From contig NC_079882.1 of NCBI RefSeq assembly GCF_029227915.1, positions 16,506,501 through 16,570,500 on the forward strand: a DNA stretch of 64,000 bases, written 5' to 3'. How positions within the stretch are numbered: position 1 is the first letter of the stretch; each line of letters starts with the position of its first letter. Below the pieces are notes generated by a model. That model was not told where the DNA came from, ran no database searches, and saw only the letters and a program-made list of their open reading frames with translations. The position numbers were made by a program, and so were the translations under genes. Source of the stretch: Hydractinia symbiolongicarpus (lineage: Eukaryota; Cnidaria; Hydrozoa; Anthoathecata; Hydractiniidae). Below are positions 1 to 12,789 of the stretch, piece by piece.

Positions 1-2334
1 AGTCTAATAAAGGCCTCACACGTAAATCACGTGGTTCCATCTGCCTGCGCAGGTTACCATTGGAGTAGTCGTTCCAGTCTCAATGCACTACAACGTCCCA
101 AGTCGTTTTCATTAGCGCCGTTGCCTTAGAAAAATCTTACGTACGCGCACAGTCCTATAAAGGCTGTAATATGGCCTTTTGCAGTCTAAAAAAGGCCTCA
201 CACGTAAATCACGTGGTTCCATCTCCCTGGACAGGTTACCATTTGACTATTCTTTCCAGTTTCAATGCACTACAACGTTCCAAGTGGTTTTCCTTAGCGC
301 CGTGGCCTTAGAACAATCTTTAGTACACGCACATTCCTATAAAGGCTGTAATATGGCCTTTTGCAGTGTAATAACGGCCTCATACGTAAATCACGTGGTT
401 CCATCTGCCTGCGCAGGTTACCATTGGACTAGTCGTTCCAGTCTCAATGCGCTACAACATCCCAAGTCGTTTTCATTAGCGCCGTCACCTTAGAACACTC
501 TTAACTACGTGCACAGTCCTATAAAGGCTGTAGTATGGCCTTTTGCAGTCTAATAAAGGCCTCACACGTAAATCACGTGGTTCCATCTGCCTGCGCAGGT
601 TACCATTGGACTAGCCGATCGAGTCTCAATGCACTGCAAATTTCCAAGTGGTTTTCTTTAGCGTCGTGGCCTTAGAACAATCTTAAGTACGCGTGCATTC
701 CTATAAAGGCTGTAATTATGCCTTTTGCAGTCTAATAAAGGTCTCACACGTAAATCACGTGGTTCCATCTGCCTGCGCAGGTTACCATTGGACTAGTCGT
801 TCCAGTCTCAATGCGCTACAACATCCCAAGTCGTTTTCATTAGCGCCGTCACCTTAGAACACTCTTAACTACGTGCACAGTCCTATAAAGGCTGTAGTAT
901 GGCCTTTTGCAGTCTAATAAAGGCCTCACACGTAAATCACGTGGTTCCATCTGCCTGCGCAGGTTACCATTGGACTAGCCGATCGAGTCTCAATGCACTG
1001 CAAATTTCCAAGTGGTTTTCTTTAGCGTCGTGGCCTTAGAACAATCTTAAGTACGCGTGCATTCCTATAAAGGCTGTAATATGGCCTTTTGCAGTCTAAT
1101 AAAGGTCTCACACGTAAATCACGTGGTTCCATCTGCCTGCGCAGGTTACCATTGGACTAGTCGATCCAGTCTCAATGCACTACAACGCTCCAAGTGGTTT
1201 TCCTAAGTGCAGTGGCCTTAGAACTCTCTAAACTACGTGCACAGTCCTATAACGACCTTAATATGGCCCTTTTCAGTCTAATAAAGGCCTCACACGTAAA
1301 TCACGTGGTTCCGTCTGCCTGCGCAGGTTACCATTGGAGTAGTCGTTCCAGTCTCAATGCACTATAACGTCCCAAGTCGTTTTCATTAGCGCCGTTGCCT
1401 TAGAAAAATCTTACGTACGCGCACAGTCCTAAAAAGGCTGTAATATGGCCTTTGGCAGTCTAAAAAAGGCCTCACACGTGAATCACGTGGTTCCATTTGC
1501 CTGCGCAGGTTACCATTGGACTACGCGTTCCAGTCTCAATGCGCTACAACGTCCCAAGTGGTTTTTATTAGTGCCGTTAGGTTAGAACAATCTTAAGTAC
1601 GCGCACAGTCCTATAAAGGCTGTAATATGGCCTTTTGCAGTCCAATAAAGGCCTCACACGTAAATCACGTGGTTCCATCTCCCTGGGCAGGTTACCATTG
1701 GACTATTCCTTCCAGTCTCAATGCACTACAACGTTCCAAGTGGTTTTACTTAGCGCTGTGGCCTTAGAACACTCTTATCTACGTGCACAGCGCCATAAAG
1801 ACCGTAATAAGGCCTTTTGCAGTCTAATAAATTTGCCTGTGCACGTTACCAATGGACTAGTCGTTCCAGTCTCAATACACTACAACGTACCAAGTGGTTT
1901 TCCTTAGCGTCGTTGCCTTAGAACTCTCTTAACTACGTGCACAGCACTATAAAGTCTGTAATATGGCCTTTTGCAGTTTAATAAAAACCTCACACGTAAA
2001 TCACGTGGTTACATCTGTGCAAGTTACCATTGGCCTAGTCCTTCCAGTCTCAACGCGCTACAACGTCCCAAGTCGTTTTCATTGGCGAAGTTGCCTTACA
2101 ACACTCTTAACTACGTGCACAGTCCTCTAAAGGCTGTAATATGGCCTTTGGTAGTCTAATAAAGGCCTCACACGTAAATCACGTGGTTCCATCTGCCTGC
2201 GCAGGTTACCATTGGACTAGTCGATCCAGTCTCAATGCACTACAACGCTCCAAGTGGTTTTCCTAAGTGCAGTGGCCTTAGAACTCTCTAAACTACGTGC
2301 ATAGTCCTATAACGACCTTAATATGGCCCTTTTC
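1..2334 (+). repeat. Block A higher-order unit, copy 1
   Basis: Sequence from 1 recurs from 2,335 onward at a 2,334-bp offset; for example the distinctive CCCTGGACAGG monomer near 220 recurs near 2,555. Inside the unit, a two-monomer (364-bp) segment with GTAGTATGGCC is tandemly repeated, with the ATG at 535 and again at 899. The two-monomer segment around 1,081-1,444 is missing from the next copy, which is why later landmarks fall at a 1,970-bp offset. Confidence 0.8.
1809..2140 (+). repeat. Paired short monomers (154 + 178 bp), copy 1
   Basis: The first monomer joins CTAATAAA directly to TTTGCCTGTG, losing 28 bp that include the CACGTG E-box, so the ATG-equivalent at 1,809 to the next ATG at 1,963 is 154 bp. 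The second, 1,963-2,140, has ACATCTGTGCAAG in place of the longer CCATCTGCCTGCGCAGG segment, losing 4 bp. The two variants always occur as a pair in block A, with deletion junctions near 1,830, 3,800, 4,679, 7,195, 11,166 and 12,225. They therefore spread together as one unit. Confidence 0.85.
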
Positions 2335-4304
2335 AGTCTAATAAAGGCCTCACACGTAAATCACGTGGTTCCATCTGCCTGCGCAGGTTACCATTGGAGT
2401 AGTCGTTCCAGTCTCAATGCACTACAACGTCCCAAGTCGTTTTCATTAGCGCCGTTGCCTTAGATAAATCTTACGTACGCGCACAGTCCTATAAAGGCTG
2501 TAATATGGCCTTTTGCAGTCTAAAAAAGGCCTCACACGTAAATCACGTGGTTCCATCTCCCTGGACAGGTTACCATTTGACTATTCTTTCCAGTTTCAAT
2601 GCACTACAACGTTCCAAGTGGTTTTCCTTAGCGCCGTGGCCTTAGAACAATCTTTAGTACACGCACATTCCTATAAAGGCTGTAATATGGCCTTTTGCAG
2701 TGTAATAACGGCCTCATACGTAAATCACGTGGTTCCATCTGCCTGCGCAGGTTACCATTGGACTAGTCGTTCCAGTCTCAATGCGCTACAACATCCCAAG
2801 TCGTTTTCATTAGCGCCGTCACCTTAGAACACTCTTAACTACGTGCACAGTCCTATAAAGGCTGTAGTATGGCCTTTTGCAGTCTAATAAAGGCCTCACA
2901 CGTAAATCACGTGGTTCCATCTGCCTGCGCAGGTTACCATTGGACTAGCCGATCGAGTCTCAATGCACTGCAAATTTCCAAGTGGTTTTCTTTAGCGTCG
3001 TGGCCTTAGAACAATCTTAAGTACGCGTGCATTCCTATAAAGGCTGTAATTATGCCTTTTGCAGTCTAATAAAGGTCTCACACGTAAATCACGTGGTTCC
3101 ATCTGCCTGCGCAGGTTACCATTGGACTAGTCGTTCCAGTCTCAATGCGCTACAACATCCCAAGTCGTTTTCATTAGCGCCGTCACCTTAGAACACTCTT
3201 AACTACGTGCACAGTCCTATAAAGGCTGTAGTATGGCCTTTTGCAGTCTAATAAAGGCCTCACACGTAAATCACGTGGTTCCATCTGCCTGCGCAGGTTA
3301 CCATTGGACTAGCCGATCGAGTCTCAATGCACTGCAAATTTCCAAGTGGTTTTCTTTAGCGTCGTGGCCTTAGAACAATCTTAAGTACGCGTGCATTCCT
3401 ATAAAGGCTGTAATATGGCCTTTTGCAGTCTAAAAAAGGCCTCACACGTGAATCACGTGGTTCCATCTGCCTGCGCAGGTTACCATTGGACTAGGCGTTC
3501 CAGTCTCAATGCGCTACAACGTCCCAAGTGGTTTTCATTAGTGCCGTTAGGTTAGAACAATCTTAAGTACGTGCACAGTCCTATAAAGGCTGTAATATGG
3601 CCTTTTGCAGTCCAATAAAGGCCTCACACGTAAATCACGTGGTTCCATCTCCCTGGGCAGGTTACCATTGGACTATTCCTTCCAGTCTCAATGCACTACA
3701 ACGTTCCAAGTGGTTTTACTTAGCGCTGTGGCCTTAGAACACTCTTATCTACGTGCACAGCGCCATAAAGACCGTAATAAGGCCTTTTGCAGTCTAATAA
3801 ATTTGCCTGTGCACGTTACCATTGGACTAGTCGTTCCAGTCTCAATACACTACAACGTACCAAGTGGTTTTCCTTAGCGTCGTTGCCTTAGAACTCTCTT
3901 AACTACGTGCACAGCACTATAAAGTCTGTAATATGGCCTTTTGCAGTTTAATAAAAACCTCACACGTAAATCACGTGGTTACATCTGTGCAAGTTACCAT
4001 TGGCCTAGTCCTTCCAGTCTCAACGCGCTACAACGTCCCAAGTCGTTTTCATTGGCGAAGTTGCCTTACAACACTCTTAACTACGTGCACAGTCCTCTAA
4101 AGGCTGTAATATGGCCTTTGGTAGTCTAATAAAGGCCTCACACGTAAATCACGTGGTTCCATCTGCCTGCGCAGGTTACCATTGGACTAGCCAATCGAGT
4201 CTCAATGCACTGCAAATTTCCAAGTGGTTTTCTTTAGCGTCGTGGCCTTAGAACAATCTTAAGTACGCGTGCATTCCTATAAAGGCTGTAATATGGCCTT
4301 TTGC
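2335..4304 (+). repeat. Block A higher-order unit, copy 2 (364 bp shorter)
   Basis: This repeats the unit at 1-2,334 but lacks one two-monomer segment, so its effective length is about 1,970 bp. It contains the same 364-bp tandem pair (ATG at 2,869 and about 3,233) and the same 154 + 178 bp pair of shortened monomers near 3,779-4,110. Its final part is reduplicated at an 878-bp offset into 4,483-5,000. Confidence 0.78.
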
Positions 4305-7300
4305 AGTCTAAAAAAGGCCTCACACGTGAATCACGTGGTTCCATCTGCCTGCGCAGGTTACCATTGGACTAGGCGTTCCAGTCTCAATGCGCTACAACGT
4401 CCCAAGTGGTTTTCATTAGTGCCGTTAGGTTAGAACAATCTTAAGTACGCGCACAGTCCTATAAAGGCTGTAATATGGCCTTTTGCAGTCCAATAAAGGC
4501 CTCACACGTAAATCACGTGGTTCCATCTCCCTGGGCAGGTTACCATTGGACTATTCCTTCCAGTCTCAATGCACTACAACGTTCCAAGTGGTTTTACTTA
4601 GCGCTGTGGCCTTAGAACACTCTTATCTACGTGCACAGCGCCATAAAGACCGTAATAAGGCCTTTTGCAGTCTAATAAATTTGCCTGTGCACGTTACCAT
4701 TGGACTAGTCGTTCCAGTCTCAATACACTACAACGTACCAAGTGGTTTTCCTTAGCGTCGTTGCCTTAGAACTCTCTTAACTACGTGCACAGCACTATAA
4801 AGTCTGTAATATGGCCTTTTGCAGTTTAATAAAAACCTCACACGTAAATCACGTGGTTACATCTGTGCAAGTTACCATTGGCCTAGTCCTTCCAGTCTCA
4901 ACGCGCTAGAACGTCCCAAGTCGTTTTCATTGGCGAAGTTGCCTTACAACACTCTTAACTACGTGCACAGTCCTCTAAAGGCTGTAATATGGCCTTTGGT
5001 AGTCTAATAAAGGCCTCACACGTAAATTACGTGGTTCCATCTGCCTGCGCAGGTTACCATTGGACTAGTCGATCCAGTCTCAATGCACTACAACGCTCCA
5101 AGTGGTTTTCCTAAGTGCAGTGGCCTTAGAACTCTCTAAACTACGTGCACAGTCCTATAACGACCTTAATATGGCCTTTTTCAGTCTAATAAAGGCCTCA
5201 CACGTAAATCACGTGGTTCCATCTGCCTGCGCAGGTTACCATTGGAGTAGTCGTTCCAGTCTCAATGCACTACAACGTCCCAAGTCGTTTTCATTAGCGC
5301 CGTTGCCTTAGAAAAATCTTACGTACGCGCACAGTCCTATAAAGGCTGTAATATGGCCTTTTGCAGTCTAAAAAAGGCCTCACACGTAAATCACGTGGTT
5401 CCATCTGCCTGCGCAGGTTACCATTGGACTAGTCGTTCCAGTCTCAATGCGCTACAACGTCCCAAGTGGTTTTCATTAGTGCCGTTGGGTTAGAACAATC
5501 TTAAGTACGCGCACAGTCCTATAAAGGCTGTAATATGGCATTTTGCAGTCCAATAAAGGCCTCACACGTAAATCACGTGGTTCCATCTCCCTGGGCAGGT
5601 TACCATTGGACTATTCCTTCCAGTCTCCTTGCGCTACAACATCCCAAGTCGTTTTCATTAGCGCCGTCACATTAAAACACTCTTAACTACGTGCACAGTC
5701 CTATAAAGGCTGTAATATGGCCTTTTGCGGACTAATAACTACCTCATACGTTAATCACGTGGTTTCACCTCCCTGCGCAGATTACCATTATACTATTCGC
5801 TCAATTCGCAATGCGATTCAACGTCCCAAGTCGTTTCCATTAGCGCCGTTGCCTGAGAACAATCTTAAGTATGCGCACAGTCCTATAAAGGCTGTAATAG
5901 GGCCTTTTGCAGTTTAATAAAGGCCTCACACGTAAATCACGTGGTTCCATCTCCCTGGACAGGTTACCATTTGACTATTCTTTCCAGTTTCAATGCACTA
6001 CAACGTTCCAAGTGGTTTTCCTTAGCGCCGTGGCCTTAGAACAATCTTTAGCACACGCACATTCCTATAAAGGCTGTAATATGGCCTTTTGCAGTGTAAT
6101 AACGGCCTCATACGTAAATCACGTGGTTCCATCTGCCTGCGCAGGTTACCATTGGACTAGTCGTTCCAGTCTCAATGCGCTACAACATCCCAAGTCGTTT
6201 TCATTAGCGCCGTCACCTTAGAACACTCTTAACTACGTGCACAGTCCTATAAAGGCTGTAGTATGGCCTTTTGCAGTCTAATAAAGGCCTCACACGTAAA
6301 TCACGTGGTTCCATCTGCCTGCGCAGGTTACCATTGGACTAGCCGATCGAGTCTCAATGCACTGCAAATTTCCAAGTGGTTTTCTTTAGCGTCGTGGCCT
6401 TAGAACAATCTTAAGTACGCGTGCATTCCTATAAAGGCTGTAATATGGCCTTTTGCAGTCTAATAAAGGTCTCACACGTAAATCACGTGGTTCCATCTGC
6501 CTGCGCAGGTTACCATTGGACTAGTCGATCCAGTCTCAATGCACTACAACGCTCCAAGTGGTTTTCCTAAGTGCAGTGGCCTTAGAACTCTCTAAACTAC
6601 GTGCACAGTCCTATAACGACCTTAATATGGCCCTTTTCAGTCTAATAAAGGCCTCACACGTAAATCACGTGGTTCCATCTGCCTGCGCAGGTTACCATTG
6701 GAGTAGTCGTTCCAGTCTCAATGCACTACAAGGTCCCAAGTCGTTTTCATTAGCGCCGTTGCCTTAGAAAAATCTTACGTACGCGCACAGTCCTAAAAAG
6801 GCTGTATTATGGCCTTTTGCAGTCTAAAAAAGGCCTCACACGTAAATCACGTGGTTCCATCTGCCTGCGCAGGTTACCATTGGACTAGGCATTCCAGTCT
6901 CAATGCGCTACAACGTCCCAAGTGGTTTTCATTAGTGCCGTTAGGTGAGAACAATCTTAAGTACGCGCACAGTCCTATAAAGGCTGTAACATGGCCTTTT
7001 GCAGTCCAATAAAGGCCTCACGCGTAAATCACGTGGTACCATCTCCCTGGGCAGGTTACCATTGGACTATTCCTTCCAGTCTCAATGCACTACAACGTTC
7101 CAAGTGGTTTTACTTAGCGCTGTGGCCTTAGAACACTCTTATCTACGTGCACAGCGCCATAAAGACCGTAATAAGGCCTTTTGCAGTCTAATAAATTTGC
7201 CTGTGCACGTTACCATTGGACTAGTCGTTCCAGTCTAAATACACTACAACGTACCAAGTGGTTTTCCTTAGCGTCGTTGCCTTAGAACTCTCTTAACTAC

Positions 7301-7574
7301 GTGCACAGCACTATAAAGTCTGTAATATGGCCTTTTGCAGTTTAATAAAAACCTCACACGTAAATCACGTGGTTACATCTGTGCAAGTTACCATTGGCCT
7401 AGTCCTTCCAGTCTCAACGCGCTACAACGTCCCAAGTCGTTTTCATTGGCGAAGTTGCCTTACAACACTCTTAACTACGTGCACAGTCCTCTAAAGGCTG
7501 TAATATGGCCTTTGGTAGTCTAATAAAGGCCTCACACGTAAATCACGTGGTTCCATCTGCCTGCGCAGGTCACC

Positions 7575-8666
7575 ATTGGACTAGCCGATCGAGTCTCAAT
7601 GCACTGCAAATTTCCAAGTGGTTTTCTTTAGCGTCGTGGCCTTAGAACAATCTTAAGTACGCGTACATTCCTATAAAGGCTGTAATATGGCCTTTTGCAG
7701 TCTAATAAAGGTCTCACACGTAAATCACGTGGTTCCATCTGCCTGCGCAGGTTACCATTGGATTAGTCGATCCAGTCTCAATGCACTACAACGCTCCAAG
7801 TGGTTTTCCTAAGTGCAGTGGCCTTAGAACTCTCTAAACTACGTGCACAGTCCTATAACGACCTTAATATGGCCCTTTTCAGTCTAATAAAGGCCTCACA
7901 CGTAAATCACGTGGTTCCATCTGCCTGCGCAGGTTACCATTGGAGTAGTCGTTCCAGTCTCAATGCACTACAACGTCCCAAGTCGTTTTCATTAGCGCCG
8001 TTGCCTTAGAAAAATCTTACGTACGCGCACAGTCCTATAAAGGCTGTAATATGGCCTTTTGCATTCTAAAAAAGGCTTCACACGTAAATCACGTGGTTCC
8101 ATCTGCCTGCGCAGGTTACCATTGGACTAGGCGTTCCAGTCTCAATGCGCTACAACGTCCCAAGTGGTTTTCATTAGTGCCGTTGGGTTAGAACAATCTT
8201 AAGTATGCGCACAGTCCTATAAAGGCTGTAATATGGCCTTTTGCAGACCAATAAAGGCCTCACACGTAAATCACGTAGTTCCATCTCCCTGGGCAGGCTA
8301 CCATTGGACTATTCCTTCCAGTCTCAATGCACTACAACGTTCCAAGTGGTTTTCCTTAGCGCTGTGGCCTTAGAACACTCTTATCTACGTGGACAGCGCC
8401 ATAAAGACCGTAATAAGGCCCTTTGCAGTCTAATAAAAGCTTCACACGTTAATCACCTGGTTTCACCTGCCTGTGCAGGTTATCATTGGACTATTCGCTC
8501 CAGTTGCAATGCGCTACAACGTCCCAAGTCGTTTCCATTAGCGCCGTTGCCTGAGAACAATCTTAAGTATGCGCACAGTCCTATAAAGGCTGTAATAGGG
8601 CCTTTTGCAGTTTAATAAAGGCCTCACACGTAAATCACGTGGTTCCATCTCCCTGGACAGGTTACC
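7575..8666 (+). repeat. 1,092-bp tandem unit, copy 1
   Basis: Six monomers' worth of sequence recurs immediately downstream at a 1,092-bp offset: the CCGATCGAGTC monomer at about 7,580 and 8,672, and the GCCATAAAGACCG monomer at about 8,400 and 9,490. 1,092 is exactly 6 x 182, so the exchange was in register. Confidence 0.8.
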
Positions 8667-9640
8667 ATTTGACTAGCCGATCGAGTCTCAATGCACTGCA
8701 AATTTCCAAGTGGTTTTCTTTAGCGTCGTGGCCTTAGAACAATCTTAAGTACGCGTGCATTCCTATAAAGGCTGTAATATGGCCTTTTGCAGTCTAATAA
8801 AGGTCTCACACGTAAATCACGTAGTTCCATCTGCCTGCGCAGGTTACCATTGGACTAGTCGATCCAGTCTCAATGCACTACAACGCTCCAAGTGGTTTTC
8901 CTAAGTGCAGTGGCCTTAGAACTCTCTAAACTACGTGCACAGTCCTATAACGACCTTAATATGGCCCTTTTCAGTCTAATAAAGGCCTCACACGTAAATC
9001 ACGTGGTTCCATCTGCCTGCGCAGGTTACCATTGGAGTAGTCGTTCCAGTCTCAATGCACTACAACGTCCCAGGTCGTTTTCATTAGCGCCGTTGCCTTA
9101 GAAAAATCTTACGTACGCGCACGGTCCTATAAAGGCTGTAATATGGCCTTTTGCAGTCTAAAAAAGGCTTCACACGTAAATCACGTGGTTCCATCTGCCT
9201 GCGCAGGTTACCATTGGACTAGGCGTTCCAGTCTCAATGCGCTACAACGTCCCAAGTGGTTTTCATTAGTGCCGTTGGGTTAGAACAATCTTAAGTACGC
9301 GCACAGTCCTATAAAGGCTGTAATATGGCCTTTTGCAGTCCAATAATGGCCTCACACGTAAATCACGTAGTTCCATCTCCCTGGGCAGGTTACCATTGGA
9401 CTATTCCTTCCAGTCTCAATGCACTACAACGTTCCAAGTGGTTTTCCTTAGCGCTGTGGCCTTAGAACACTCTTATCTACGTGCACAGCGCCATAAAGAC
9501 CGTAATAAGGCCCTTTGCAGTCTAATAAAAGCTTCACACGTTAATCACCTGGTTTCACCTGCCTGTGCAGGTTATCATTGGACTATTCGCTCCAGTTGCA
9601 ATGCGCTACAACGTCCCAAGTCGTTTTCATTAGCGTCGTT
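8667..9640 (+). repeat. 1,092-bp tandem unit, copy 2 (partial)
   Basis: This is the second copy of the unit at 7,575-8,666. It diverges near 9,640, where the sequence switches to monomers with AATATTTCCTTTTGC, so the copy is incomplete. A few single-base differences separate the copies, for example CCAATAATGG against CCAATAAAGG near 9,345. Confidence 0.75.
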
Positions 9641-10671
9641 GCCTTAGAACAATCTTAGGTACGCGCACAGTCCTATAAAGGCTGTAATATTTCCTTTTGC
9701 AGTCTAATAAAGGCCTCACACGTAAATCACGTGGTTCCATTTGCCTGTGCAGATTACCATTGGACTATTTCTTCTAGTCTCAATGCGCTACAACGTCCCA
9801 AGTTGTTTTCATTATCGCCGTTGCCTTACAACACTCTTAACTACGTGCACAGTCATTTAAAGGCTGTATTATGGCCTTTTGCAGTCTAATAAAGGCCTCA
9901 CACGTAAATCACGTGGTTTCACCTGTCTGTGCAGGTTACCATTGGCCCAGTCCTTCCAGTCTCAATGTGCTACAACGTCTCAAATTGTTTTCATTGGCGA
10001 AGTTGCCTTACAACACTCTTAACTACGTGCACAGTCCTCTAAAAGCTGTAATATGGCCTTTTGCAGAATAATAACTGCCTCATACGTAAATCACGTGGTT
10101 CCATTTGCCTGCGCAGGTTACCATTGGACTATTCCTTCCATTCTCAATGCGCTACAACGTCCCAAGTCGTTTTCATTATCGCCGTTGCGTTACAACACTC
10201 TTAACTACGCGCACAGTCCTATAAAGGCCGTAATATGGCCTTTTGCAGTCTAATAAAGGCCTCACACGTAAATCACGTGGTTTCACCGGTCTGCGCAGAT
10301 TACCATTGGCCTAGTCCTGCAAGTCTCAATGTGCTACAACGTTCCAAGTCGTTTTCCTTAGCGCCGTTGCCTTACAACACTCTTAACTACGTGCACAGTC
10401 CTATAAAGGCTGTAAAATGGCCTTTGGCATTATAATAAAGGCTTCACACGTAAATCACGTGGTTCCATCTCCCTGGACAGGTTACCATTGGACTAGTCGT
10501 TCTAGTCTCAATGCGCTTCAACGTCCCAAGAAGTTTTCCTTAGCGCCGTGGCCTTAGAACAATCTTTAGTACACGCACATTCCTATAAAGGCTGTAATAT
10601 GGCCTTTTGCAGTGTAATAACGGCCTCATACGTAAATCACGTTGTTCCATCTGCCTGCGCAGGTTACCATT

Positions 10672-11730
10672 GGACTAGTCGTTCCAGTCTCAATGCGCTA
10701 CAACATCCCAAGTCGTTTTCATTAGCGCCGTCACCTTAGAACACTCTTAACTACGTGCACAGCGCCATAAAGACCGTAATAAGGCCCTTTGCAGTCTAAT
10801 AAAAGCTTCACACGTTAATCACCTGGTTGAACCTACCTGTGCAGGTTATCATTGGACTATTTGCTCCAGTTGCAATGCGCTACAACGTCCCGAGTCGTTT
10901 TCATTATCGCCGTTACCTTAGAACAATCTTAGGTACGCGAACAGTCCTATAAAGGCTGTAATATTTCCTTTTGCAGTCTAATAAAGGCCTCACACGTAAA
11001 TCACGTTGTTCCAACTGCCTGCGCAGATTACCATTGGACTAATTGTTCCAGTCTCAATGCACTACAACCCTCCAAATGGTTTCCCTTAGCGTCGTGGCCT
11101 TAGACTCTCTTAACTACGTGCACAGCCCTATAAAGGCTGTAATATGGCCTTTTGCAGTCTAATAAATTTGCCTGTGCACGTTACCATTGGACTAGTCGTT
11201 CCAGTCTCAATGCACTACAACGTACCAAGTGGTTTTCCTTAGCGTTGTTGCCTTAGAACTCTCTTAACTACGTGCACAGCACTATAAAGTCTGTAATATG
11301 GCCTTTTGCAGTTTAATAAAAACCTCACACGTAAATCACGTGGTTACATCTGTGCAAGTTACCATTGGCCTAGTCCTTCCAGTCTCAACGCGCTACAACG
11401 TCCCAAGTCGTTTTCATTGGCGAAGTTGCCTTACAACACTCTTAACTACGTGCACAGTCCTCTAAAGGCTGTAATATGGCCTTTGGTAGTCTAATAAAGG
11501 CCTCACACGTAAATCACGTGGTTCCATCTGCCTGCGCAGGTCACCATTGGACTAGCCGATCGAGTCTCAATGCAATGCAAATTTCCAAGTGGTTTTCTTT
11601 AGCGTCGTGGCCTTAGAACAATCTTAAGTACGCGTACATTCCTATAAAGGCTGTAATATGACCTTTTGCAGTCTAATAAAGGTCTCACACGTAAATCACG
11701 TGGTTCCATCTGCCTGCGCAGGTTACCATT
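10672..11730 (+). repeat. 1,059-bp tandem unit, copy 1
   Basis: The string AACTACGTGCACAGCGCCAT near 10,750 recurs 1,059 bp downstream, as does the rest of the unit, including the paired short monomers and a monomer with GTTCCAACTGCCTGCGCAG. The non-integer length is explained by the short monomers it carries. Confidence 0.78.
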
Positions 11731-12789
11731 GGACTAGTCGTTCCAGTCTCAATGCGCTACAACATCCCAAGTCGTTTTCATTAGCGCCGTCACCTTAGAA
11801 CACTCTTAACTACGTGCACAGCGCCATAAAGACCGTAATAAGGCCCTTTGCAGTCTAATAAAAGCTTCACACGTTAATCACCTGGTTGAACCTACCTGTG
11901 CAGGTTATCATTGGACTATTTGCTCCAGTTGCAATGCGCTACAACGTCCCAAGTCGTTTTCATTATCGCCGTTACCTTAGAACAATCTTAGGTACGCGAA
12001 CAGTCCTATAAAGGCTGTAATATTTCCTTTTGCAGTCTAATAAAGGCCTCACACGTAAATCACGTTGTTCCAACTGCCTGCGCAGGTTACCATTGGACTA
12101 ATTGTTCCAGTCTCAATGCACTACAACCCTCCAAATGGTTTCCCTTAGCGTCGTGGCCTTAGACTCTCTTAACTACGTGCACAGCCCTATAAAGGCTGTA
12201 ATATGGCCTTTTGCAGTCTAATAAATTTGCCTGTGCACGTTACCATTGGACTAGTCGTTCCAGTCTCAATGCACTACAACGTACCAAGTAGTTTTCCTTA
12301 GCGTTGTTGCCTTAGAACTCTCTTAACTACGTGCACAGCACTATAAAGTCTGTAATATGGCCTTTTGCAGTTTAATAAAAACCTCACACGTAAATCACGT
12401 GGTTACATCTGTGCAAGTTACCATTGACCTAGTCCTTCCAGTCTCAACGCGCTACAACGTCCCAAGTCGTTTTCATTGGCGAAGTTGCCTTACAACACTC
12501 TTAACTACGTGCACAGTGCTCTAAAGGCTGTAATATGGCCTTTGGTAGTCTAATAAAGGCCTCACACGTAAATCACGTGGTTCCATCTGCCTGCGCAGGT
12601 CACCATTGGACTAGCCGATCGAGTCTCAATGCACTGCAAATTTCCAAGTGGTTTTCTTTAGCATCGTGGCCTTAGAACAATCTTAAGTACGCGTACATTC
12701 CTATAAAGGCTGTAATATGGCCTTTTGCAGTCTAATAAAGGTCTCACACGTAAATCACGTGGTTCCATCTGCCTGCGCAGGTTACCATT
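11731..12789 (+). repeat. 1,059-bp tandem unit, copy 2
   Basis: This is the second copy of the 10,672-11,730 unit. Scattered single-base differences are visible, for example CCCGAGTCG against CCCAAGTCG and AAGTGG against AAGTAG. After it the array continues into the block B unit with the CTAGTCGATCC monomer. Confidence 0.78.
12203..12534 (+). repeat. Paired short monomers (154 + 178 bp), last copy
   Basis: This is the sixth and last occurrence of the pair of shortened monomers. The ATGs at 12,203 and 12,357 are 154 bp apart because of the 28-bp loss after CTAATAAA. The next monomer has the 4-bp loss around ACATCTGTGCAAG. It belongs to the second copy of the 1,059-bp tandem unit. No pair of this type is seen downstream of here. 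Confidence 0.83.
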
